NCBI GenBank assembly: GCA_030762895.1
Contig: CM061069.1
Coordinates: 102,069,923-102,133,922, forward strand
Length of the DNA stretch: 64,000 nucleotides
DNA from: Sophora flavescens
Lineage: Eukaryota > Streptophyta > Magnoliopsida > Fabales > Fabaceae
Direction: 5' to 3'
Under the pieces are notes generated by a model that saw only the letters and a list, made by a program, of their open reading frames with translations, ran no database searches and was not told the DNA's origin. Positions within the stretch are counted from its first letter, which is position 1; the number at the start of each line of letters is the position of its first letter. Shown here in pieces: positions 55,423-64,000 of this stretch. Both the position numbers and the translations under genes were made by a program.

Positions 55423-57141
55423 GGTAATCTACAGAGATAAATATGCAAAATATAAGTATCATGCCATGAAGTTATTTAATAAGGTCTTTAATTAAATACG
55501 CCTCCCACTATTTTACTCAAAACAATGACCCTCATCATTGATTCGAAAAATCCCGTTGGAAGATTTTCTAGTGGGCCAAGATCCATATTTCACCTATCTT
55601 TAAGTCAGCTTTGGCTGGTCACTCAAAATTCGGTTATATAGGTAGGAAACACTTTTCGATTGCATCTCATGCAACTCTTGGACAGTTGGGTGAATAACTC
55701 TTATTCTAATCCATCACATGGACCAAATCCCAACTTATAAGCCTCTAAGCCTTTCAATCCTATTGAAGTTGGCTTAGTTAAGTCAGACCCAATGGATAGA
55801 AGTTGAACATTACATTTGTCCCATCGCGTCTTACTAGTATAGATAAAGGTACCCCGCTTTGGCAGACCCACACTTAATCGATCCTAGTCTTGACGAGTGC
55901 CATGCATTGGAAGGCCTTTAAATGTGACTTAATATTTCCTTTTGAGGGATTTGATTAAAATTTGATCTCGTCATTTGTTAAACTCTTTAACTTACTATTT
56001 ACATACATGCATCTCATACATATATTAGTTAAACCCCTTTTAACATACTATATACATACATGCATCTCATACATATATAAGGCAAATAAATGTGATATGG
56101 TTATGGCCCCTAACGCATTGATTCTCCCAAGCCAATGAGAGAATCTAAACTGAAACCTAGGAGCGTCCAGGCTTCTCCAAGCATGATCTCCCATAGGATA
56201 ATGTCTTCTTGTCTCCATCATTACATTACATAAACAGAAACCTCATTTTACATATGAGGGGAGTGAGATGAGAAAAGAATATACATATGGAATATAAGAG
56301 AAAGGCACGGCACGCAGGCCGTATTTCAAAATATAAACCAAAAGATTAAAGGAATAAGGCCATAACCATTCACCATACATTACCAAATAAATAGTAACAA
56401 CCAATAATAATACACAATTATTATTATTATTGTTGTTGTTATTTTTTTATCAATTAGAGATTTCAAAATCTGAATTTTGAAAACATAACATATATATAAT
56501 AAATCACATTTATTGTAATTGATGTTACTATAAATCACATTTATTGTAATTGATGTTACTATTCGTTAAGTTTTTCAAAATCTAAATTTTGAAACCATAT
56601 CATATATAATAAATCTCATTTATTATAATTGATGTTGTTATTAAATGGTGACATAAAAGATTTCAAAAATTGAATTTCGAAATAACACACTACGCAGAGG
56701 TAGCACGGGGTTCCCGCTTCCTTGGCGGTTAGGGCTTCAACCTCTCAACCCTAAAACCGCAAGGCCCGTGAACACTTCACGCTGCAAGGAACGGCGGCTA
56801 GGGTTTCAACCCTTGGAACCTCAGTCGCAAGAACATGAACTTTTCATGTCTGACACCCTTTAACGCCGCCAACAGAGAACTGAAACCGATCATGTTTAAC
56901 ATCAACACTTGACGCCATCGCAGAACATAATAAGGATTCCAGAACCAATGTACATATCGCATATATATACATAAATATGCTATAGACGTATATATCATAT
57001 ACATACGAAAATTACAGAAACAAGGTTTCGCAAAAACGGATGCAAACGATTTTCAGAAAACAATTTTCAGAAAAACGATTCACATTATTAACATGTTATC
57101 ATACATAACAGGTAAACCACATAACAGAATCATGGTTTCAC
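55423..57141 (-). other. Element C 5' leader, 1.7 kb
   Basis: This is non-coding DNA between the primer site and the gag ATG on the minus strand. It contains a tandem 31-bp duplication (56501-56562) with a third degenerate copy near 56600, a (TTA/TTG) run at 56418-56445, and a twice-occurring AGGGCTTCAACC / AGGGTTTCAACC phrase (about 56730 and 56795). The ATTTGCCTTATATATG phrase is duplicated near 55990-56080. Leaders of this length often hold dimerisation and packaging signals. Confidence 0.6.
56501..56562. repeat. Two tandem 31-bp units
   Basis: The unit AAATCACATTTATTGTAATT GATGTTACTAT is repeated exactly once in tandem inside element C's leader. A diverged third copy follows at about 56610-56645. 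Confidence 0.85.
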
Positions 57142-57158
57142 AAGAGGCTCTGATACCA
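57142..57158 (-). other. Primer binding site, initiator tRNA-Met (C)
   Basis: The minus strand reads TGGTATCAGAGCCTCTT one base after the LTR end, matching initiator tRNA-Met. Confidence 0.92.
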
Positions 57159-57159
57159 C

Positions 57160-58570
57160 TGTTGGGAATTTGCGTATAAAACAAAATAACGCAGCGGAAA
57201 AAAAAATCCCATCGAAGGATCCTTGCGAATGGTCATGATTCATGGTTAGAAGATTTACCTCTTGAAGCGATGACAATTGATTGAAATCGTCTATCATGAA
57301 CACCGCACGAGCGATGTCTCTAAGGTATCCACACGAGCAGATCCCGTGAACGTCCAACATCACGAACACGAAGCGTCTCTGCCTCACAGTGCTAGCTTCG
57401 AAAACTGAGACCTGCTGTTCACTATCACTCTCTATGTGCGGCTAGGGTAAAAACCGTGTAGGCACAATAGCTTAAGTGGTCTACTTATAGTAGCACCTCC
57501 TTAAGTGAGTTAGTGAGCAGCGTTTGACCTAAGCCCCATGTACTATACGCTAGGCCCAATAGAAGAGTCCAACTCTCCTTTTAATGCTTCTTTTGATCCG
57601 CTCTTATGTGTGTGACCCTATAGGTTCCCAAAACGTTAGTAGTAATATTAAATCCCATTTAATATTACAAACAGTGAGCGGTATCTAGCAATACATCACT
57701 GCCACCTAAGTAGTGAGAAAGTCAATGATTTGACGAAACCTTTCTGTGACAAATATTCATGTGCATTATTATACCTTTGTCCATATATCTATATTGAACA
57801 CAAGACATAGAATGTGTCACCCTTGTATGGTTCAATATCATGTTCCCTGATACCCGAGTAGACTTAACAACAAATGAGGTCAATATCTCATATTGACTCA
57901 TTTCAGCACGGCCATGCATTTTACAGTCTCACTCTATCAGGGGGCCCACAGATATTACTCCTGTTATGTAGGAGGGACAAATTCCATCTAGGTCACTCAC
58001 ATCCCTCTGCATGGCTCGTGGTATGCCCAATGACCGTCTTTATAATCATCCTATTACAGATGATGTTTGACGATATTAAAGCACACGACTCCTCATGTAG
58101 GGATCGTAGCGATTTCAGGTCGAAGGATTGCATACACCATTGTCACTATGAGAACTACTTATGACACTCACATAATGCTCCATGTAGTGTTCTCATGGTG
58201 GGTCAATCCAGTACATCATTACTCTAATGTGTACCTATGTGGCGACTCGATATCTCATATCCATGACCCGTGAGATATGGTCATCAGTCTGCACACATAA
58301 TAGTCTCAATGTATTATTATTGTCCTTATTAATAAAATACTTGACTACGTATATTTAAGAATAGGATTTCATTGTTCAATAGTGTCTCACGATCAAGTCA
58401 TGTACTTGATATTCTATTAAACTGAAATTTATATTCTAAGGACTTTATTATGTTTAAACAAGTAACACAATAAACTGGAATGCCTCATATCATATCATAT
58501 ATATATATATAATGGCAAGATACAAATGTAAGTCTAAGAAATACACTGGCCTCTAGGGCTTACACCAACA
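57160..58570 (-). repeat. Element C 5' LTR (right)
   Basis: This 1,411-bp copy is longer than the left one by small indels, among them extra TATA units near 58495. In U3 and R terms it is the promoter-bearing LTR of the minus-strand element. Confidence 0.92.
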
Positions 58571-59044
58571 CAATCTATACCATACCTCCTTGAATCTACT
58601 CTTGTCACTCCTATCAATCTCATTATGAGATCTTATGAATTTCTCCTATCAGTAGTAGACTCTCCTCTTCCTCATGAACAAATTCATGCTTTCTTAGAGG
58701 AATTCCATACCAATGAAGATTTTGTCACAACTCTCTCAACCATTGTTTTTCTAGACCCTCAGCCTGAGGACCACATTATTGTTGAAGAGTTACCTCCTAC
58801 CCCTCCTCCTAGTCCACCTCCTCCATCCGCATCTGCAACTGTACTGGCCACAACTGATTCTACTGTTCCCGTAGTTGCTTACGATCCTACTGCACATCAA
58901 CAATTGGATGGAGTGGCATCAAGTTTACAAACTGTCATTCAAAGACAGGATGAAGCAATTGCTCAACAAGCTGCTTTTCAAACTCAAATGCTTGCTCAAC
59001 GGCAAGCAATGCAGAAGATGATGGAAGCCTTCTTCAAGAGTTAA
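58571..59044 (+). pseudogene. Element D extra 3' ORF, right part
   Basis: It continues the extra ORF after the element C insertion. It reads SIPYLLESTLVTPINLIMRS, an acidic helix, a Pro-rich stretch (PPTPPPSPPPPSASATV), then a Gln/Ala-rich coiled-coil end (LQTVIQRQDEAIAQQAAFQT) and a stop at 59042-59044. The last 139 codons are open. The coiled coil could mediate self-association; function is unknown. Confidence 0.7.
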
Positions 59045-59509
59045 GGAGGTCCTAGCTCTTAGGTTTTAGAACTTAGTCTTTTTCATTTTCTTCATGAGTC
59101 ATGCAATGTACTAGTCAGTGATGTCTATCACTTGTAACACTTCTAACTGAGTATATGAAATGAATTGATATTTTGGTATTCCTTTTGGCTATCTATAATA
59201 TATGTCTATTTACTTTACTTACTTTTTGATTGATGCCAAAATGGGTGGAAATATAATAGCAATATAATAGAAAAATAAGAAAAATTATTTGAGTTTGTGA
59301 CCTTTTGTTCCAAAAGTTGTTTGCTCTGATATAATTTGATTAAATCTACTTATCTGCTCTAGTACCTTGTTTTTGCTCTAAATAAGTGTTTTTATCTGAT
59401 GCATACACTAAGGGGGAACATAGCATACTGTGAATAATTATATCTATTTGGAAATTTCTCTTATTGCTTTTTGATGTTCAATAAAATCAGAAAAGTTATT
59501 TGTCATCAT
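59045..59509 (+). other. Element D 3' untranslated region
   Basis: This AT-rich non-coding region lies between the extra ORF and the polypurine tract. No repeat or further gene is visible. Confidence 0.6.
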
Positions 59510-59524
59510 AAAAAAGGGGGAGAA
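59510..59524 (+). other. Element D polypurine tract
   Basis: AAAAAAGGGGGAGAA directly precedes the TGTTGAGACC start of the 3' LTR, a textbook plus-strand primer. Confidence 0.93.
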
Positions 59525-60966
59525 TGTTGAGACCTTATAAGTCTGAGACACATTCCATGTGTAGACTCTCTAAGTTTTGATGATTCTAAATAGATTAAGT
59601 ATGATAATATTGAACCATATGAAATTACTGACATATCTTATAAGTGTGCAGGAAAATAGACTTAAGGTCACTTGTCTATTTTATGACCCTTCTACCTTTG
59701 GATAGAGCTCAGTCTTTTTTAGACTCGTCTGAAAAACCACTCATCTAAAAGTCAGTCAAAGACCAAGTAAACGCTCAGTCAAGATCTGAATATACTTGAT
59801 GACTTGGCAAGAAGCATCTGTCTGGAAAAGACTCAGTGGACCACCTGTCTGTATTTTGGAATACGCTAGCACCCGTCTAGTTTTGAATTGCATGAGCAAC
59901 CATCTAATTTTTTGGATTGCCTTTCACCCGTCTAAATTTCCAACACTGCTATGATGTCAGTTTGTCAGAAATAAAGTCCAGGTCACCTTATTCAAATTAG
60001 ATGCCTTCCTTAAGGATCACGAATACCTCTGGACAATAGCACAAAGGATAAAAAATAAAGAACGTTTGTTTCAAGGTTTAAAGGAATAAACACGCAATCT
60101 CTGTACCACAGTAGTAACTTTTTAGTTGTTTTAGTACAAAGTAAAAAGTGCTTTCTGATAGTGTACTGAGTGTTGCACTGAAAGAGGAAAGCTCTCTGCT
60201 GCAAGTACAAGAAGCATGCTAATGCATACTCTGAAACAACAACTGCTCAGAATAAAGTGTACTCTTGGACAACCTTGTCAAAGCTCAATGTTCTCAAGCA
60301 TTTAATGTTTACACAGAACGACTCTTTGGCATTAATGGTGTCTCAGAAGCTCAAATCAGAAGAACGCAAATTATGAAGTTGTGCCTAACCGATTTATTTG
60401 ATTGAAGTCTTTAAATAGATTAAACAGTGAAGATGAAAAAAAGAAGTTGAATATCATTAAGAACACTACACAGAAGCATTTACTCTCTTCATTAACTTCT
60501 TCTTTCTTTCATTGAATACACTTTCAATCATTTGATATTAATTCGTCATCTTTCATACTTCATATTTATTGCACTCCTTGAATGTGATCTGAAAGACTTG
60601 CAAGTTGTATTAATTACACAAAACCTTTCATTCCTTACTGTGTTGAGCCTAAAAAGACTAGGTGGGAAAAGAATACTTGTTTGAGTGTTGAGCCTGAAGA
60701 GGCTAGGTGTGCAAAGAATATGTGTACTGTAATTTACTCAATTATAGTGGAAATTTGGTGCCGCCAAGAAACTGAACATAGCCATGTGGATTTTGGGTGA
60801 ACCAGTATAAATCTCTTGAGTGATATCTCTCTTCCCTTATCTATTTAATTTGCTTAAGTATTATTTGTTTAAGATTTTAACTTTGGGGAGTTATCTTGTG
60901 AATATCAAACTCTGTTTTACCCTTCTCTGTACGTACGTGTGTTTTGTATTAAATTTAGACGTGTCA
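59525..60966 (+). repeat. Element D 3' LTR, interrupted
   Basis: It matches 34675-35134 plus 42444-43415 of the 5' LTR. It stops after GACGTGTCA where the 5' LTR continues CTCGTCTAAATTTTG; the missing about 125 bp should lie beyond the right edge, after the insertion at 60967. Confidence 0.9.
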
Positions 60967-63900
60967 TGTGACACCCTTTCCCCGGGCATCACATTAACTA
61001 CCTCATTTTTCAGAAAATGATATTATCAACGACGTGTTGATTTGTTTCGAAAAATAACATATAATTATTAGATATTTACATCTTTGAAAATATCATAAAA
61101 CTTTTCACCACAAGCGCCCATAAATGACAAAAAAATATGAACAGTACCATGAATACACATAACACCTTTTTACATTAATAAAAGCCTTCTTAACGGCAGG
61201 CTATCTTGACAGAAGTTACATTAAGTGGTTCAACATAGTCTTTCACAACAACTAGTTCAAATATTAACATGCTTAAAAGGAGTTAAACAAACTTAAAGAG
61301 ATGTAGTCAGATACAAAAGTCAACATAACTACACAGATACTACCATCACAAAAGAAAAACCCTCTGACTGGTCTAGTCCTAGTGGTATCCATTAGGGAGA
61401 CCACTATGGTTATCTCCACCCTGCAGAGATACAGCTGGTGGATGGTCATCCACATCACCTCCCTCATCGGGAGCATCATCATCATCCTAGTCAAGTGGAT
61501 AATACTAAGGATCCTCATATATCTCCTCAACGGGATCGTCCTCCAAATCCTCCTGAGGGTCCTCCTCCATAATCTCTGGTGGATCCTCCTCAATAGGCTT
61601 AACAGGTGCTACCTCCTGATGAGGGGGGGTCCTGGGGCTGTTGAGGACCTAAGACCACGAAACCCTGGGCAGCCCAATGCTATAGACAAATATCCACAGG
61701 TGGTAGCGTAATCTGCACCGTCTCTATAGTGTGAACCCTCCGAACAGGTCCATCCAAAGCTCTACCCTCCACTGTACACACCGGTCAATATAGTAGGCTA
61801 CGGGGGCTCCCAATTGAAACTCCCACGCAACAGGGTCCTGATAGTTCTCAAATATGAGGGCTCATGCCCAAAAGTGAACCAATGGTACGTTCGGATCCAT
61901 CTATTTTTCCCAAACAAATAAGACATGCCACATAGAAAAGAAAAACCAAAAAAATGCATGGGTGAGATACCAATAATCATGATAACTACATACTTGCAAC
62001 ACAAAACATAAAGTACTATAAACAACATCATATACACAACATGAAGATAGTTAAATCAATCATGGTATCACACCAACACATCATCAACTTCGAAAAACAT
62101 ATGATGTTTTCAAAAATTCAAATTTTTATGCAAGACTCCGGAGTTTTCAACTTTTTAAAATTGAGCTGATCAGGCTCGATTGCCATATAGGCACAACCTG
62201 AATTTCCACTACACTGCCAAAAACTCTTGGCACAGTGTGCAACATGCGTTGATGTCCATAGCATACTGTCCAACACAAGGCACAACAATCCGGGCAAATG
62301 GACTTCATTGTCCATCAAGGTACAATGAAACAATGTAGCATGAAATACTTGACCTTTCAGGGTATTCATACAAAACAACGTAGGCACGTCTGCCAAAAAT
62401 GAATGCATGAGAAAAATCATTTTATTTTCAGCTTTTCTTTGTGCTTTGTTATTTCCTTTGCCGAGGCTCAAAGCTCACGACCTTCCAAGGTTTTCAATGT
62501 CTTAAAACTTTTATTATGAACACAGGACCTTAAGAGCTAGTGTCTAATCACAACAGTCCTAGACCCGTGCACTAGTCTAGAACTTTGTGGTCGTAGAAAA
62601 CAACTTTCACCTTTTTACCACTTTCAAAACGTTTTGATACAACGTATATAGGAGAAATAGTCCATAACAACGTGAGTCATAGATCAACATGTTTTAAAAC
62701 ACTAGTATCCCGGTGTCTCGGTTACTAGGTTCAACTTTTCAACTTTTCTTTTTCGTTTAGTGAAAAATACAAAATCCAAAAACAAAGCTTCCATAACTTA
62801 TCCAAGTTATCAGATATTTTTATTTTGAATAAATTTTTTTTGAAAAACGTTTTCCCTTTTTTAAAAATCATTTTAAAACCTTGAGTTATAGGTAAACTCT
62901 CTTTCATTTCTAAAAGTCCATCTTTGCTTTGCAAAAGATCCTCTTTGCCAAAAATAGGGACTTTTGAGAAGAAATTTTTTATAACATATTGAGGCCAAAA
63001 ATCTTTTGATAAGGAATTAAGAATTTGATTTGTTCTTCAATAGTAATCTTCATCATAAAATAGTTCCAAAATTTTAAGGCTTTAAAAAGATTCTCAAACT
63101 CTTCTAAAATAATTTCTCTTTCACATTTATGAAGAAAATATTTATTTTTAAACTCTTAAATTTTTCACCAAATGTTATAAGAATATTTATCTTCTCTTTA
63201 AAGAAAAAATTATTTCAAATTGAAAACATTTATCTTTTGACTTTCATATATGTTTTATTAAGGCTTTTATCTTACCTTAATGACTGGGCTCTAACCAATG
63301 GTTGGGCTACTATGCAACAAACAATACAACTTTCAACAACTGCAACATAACTAACATAGTATAACATAAATCATTCAAACATATTATTCAGTTCAACACA
63401 TTATCAATTCCACAAAATAAAATAAATCCAAACAATCACTTCAACAACAACATTTTCACCCAAGTAACAACAACATTAACACAACCAAACAATTCAAACA
63501 TACAAGCATATAGTTACCACAATTGTAATATCCTCAGGCTTTCTCCCCTTACCTCAGAGTTCCACGATAAAGGATTCGGTTGACTATTTTAAAGAGACCA
63601 ACTCAAGTTCTCGTTACGATTGCCAATCTGAATAAAATAAATTTTTGTCATAAGTTAAAATTTTTATAAAATCACCCTAAAACCTCCATGCATGTTTCAG
63701 TCATTCTAAAAAAAATCATGTTAGGAATTTTAAATTTTTACAAGCTTGTGGATTTATAGTCCTTAAGCTTCAAAGAGACAAAATAAAAGCTTAAAACTTA
63801 AATTTTTGAACTCTTAGCCTCATTAACCATAGGTTTTGTCCTTCATCTTAAGTAGTGGAAAATATCATTTTTCAACCATCTAATTTCATGCATGTACTAA

Positions 63901-64000
63901 TATAATGTTTTTAAGCATCATTCAACTAAAAAAAAAAAATTGAACAAGACTTCATCAACTCCTCATGTGAGTTTCGGTCTTAAAAATAAAAAGGCTAGGG
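60967..64000 (-). mobile_element. L2-type gypsy LTR, cut by window edge
   Basis: It begins TGTGACACCCTTTCC within element D's 3' LTR, with TGTCA (60962-60966) as the expected duplication; the partner is outside. Shared phrases with the 7077 LTR (GGGTGAGATACCAATA; CGAGGCTCAAAGCTC against CGAGGCTTAAAGCTC) and similar spacing place it in the same family. No gag or pol appears in 3 kb. On the minus strand it carries a coding-like tail (61379-61790). Confidence 0.82.
61379..61790 (-). pseudogene. Coding-like fragment inside L2 LTR
   Basis: On the minus strand one frame reads VEGRALDGPVRRVHTIETVQ, ITLPPVDICL, a stop, HWAAQGFVVLGPQQPQDPPP, then an acidic repeat (PPEIMEEDPQEDLEDDPVEE), two stops, and DEGGDVDDHPPAV, ending GLPNGYH-stop. 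Such sustained protein-like composition inside an LTR suggests a captured gene tail. The other L2 copies keep only traces: DDADDRN and GGLPNGFY-stop near 7440-7530, and DDDNTV near 25215. I do not recognise the source family. Confidence 0.4.

Larger units (their letters stand above)
50038..58570 (-). mobile_element. Element C: Copia retrotransposon, minus strand
   Basis: This is a complete 8,533-bp insertion with duplications CAATC at 50033-50037 and 58571-58575. LTRs start TGTTGGGAATTT and end CTTACACCAACA. The primer site lies left of the right LTR and gag-pol reads right to left, so the element is on the minus strand. The extra ORF of element D reads in one frame across the empty site (Ser-His-Pro-Gln-Ser-Ile), confirming the insertion. 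LTRs differ by about 35 substitutions and a few small indels by my reading. Confidence 0.93.
34675..60966 (+). mobile_element. Element D: SIRE-type Copia, heavily nested
   Basis: The 5' LTR starts TGTTGAGACC at 34675, the 3' LTR starts with the same bases at 59525. An initiator tRNA-Met primer site, gag-pol remnants, an extra 3' ORF and a strong polypurine tract all lie in order. Three insertions interrupt it: element B in the 5' LTR, element C in the extra ORF, and an L2-type LTR in the 3' LTR at 60967. Without B and C it is about 10.4 kb to 60966. An extra ORF after RNase H is typical of the SIRE/Maximus lineage. Its target duplication would be CTCGG (34670-34674); the partner is outside the window. 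Confidence 0.9.

Noticed and set aside
61382..61711. Plus-strand hydrophobic 109-codon frame
   Set aside because: It is the complement of the acidic coding-like tail on the minus strand; hydrophobicity is a shadow of Glu/Asp codons.
1..64000. tRNA, rRNA, or other structural RNA genes
   Set aside because: Only the short primer-binding complements of tRNA-Asp and initiator tRNA-Met were seen; I found no cloverleaf or rRNA sequence by eye.

Overview
This 64 kb window is repeat-dense plant DNA, most likely from a dicot with a large genome (a legume would fit, but that is inference). I can support no intact host gene. Almost every base from about 6.4 kb to the right edge belongs to LTR retrotransposons or LINEs inserted into one another. 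The nesting can be read directly because seven insertions keep recognisable 5-bp target-site duplications (TSDs), six exact and one 4/5.

Layout. 1-3648: 3' part of a LINE (reverse transcriptase, RT zinc-binding, RNase H, A-rich tail). 3649-6376: the only stretch without clear transposon coding, holding a pyrimidine tract, a 19-G run and a 189-bp tandem array of an F-box-like fragment closed by an inverted copy. 6377-13673: an LTR remnant split by a solo LTR (6794-12837, TSD GGATA), itself split by another solo LTR (7077-10666, TSD TGTCT). 13674-14315: minus-strand Copia LTR piece. 14428-21373: element A, a gag-protease-only Athila-like element (TSD GTGCT). 21971-24380: solo LTR. 24804-32523: LTR (TSD TAATT) interrupted by a second LINE (about 27150-31354). 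32529-34674: decayed Ty3/gypsy chromovirus pol plus the start of its 3' LTR. 34675 to beyond 60966: element D, a SIRE-type Copia element. Its 5' LTR is split by element B (35135-42438, TSD GTCAC), a second gag-protease-only element with an intact 880-codon ORF. Its extra ORF is split by minus-strand Copia element C (50038-58570, TSD CAATC). Its 3' LTR is split by another LTR (60967 to the edge).

Most coding regions carry stops, frameshifts or lost catalytic residues; only B gag-protease and C gag-protease read open over long distances. Three points stand out. First, A and B both lack RT, RNase H and integrase, yet share a gag-protease ORF, an 18-nt hairpin just after it, an internal polypurine-like box and about 1.3 kb of non-coding sequence before the 3' LTR, which looks like a non-autonomous element design mobilised in trans. 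Second, several LTR families carry clusters of short GC-rich palindromes just upstream of a TATA-like box, and the palindromes differ between related LTRs whose surroundings are conserved. Third, the F-box array ends in a hairpin of about 80-bp arms that could feed small-RNA production.
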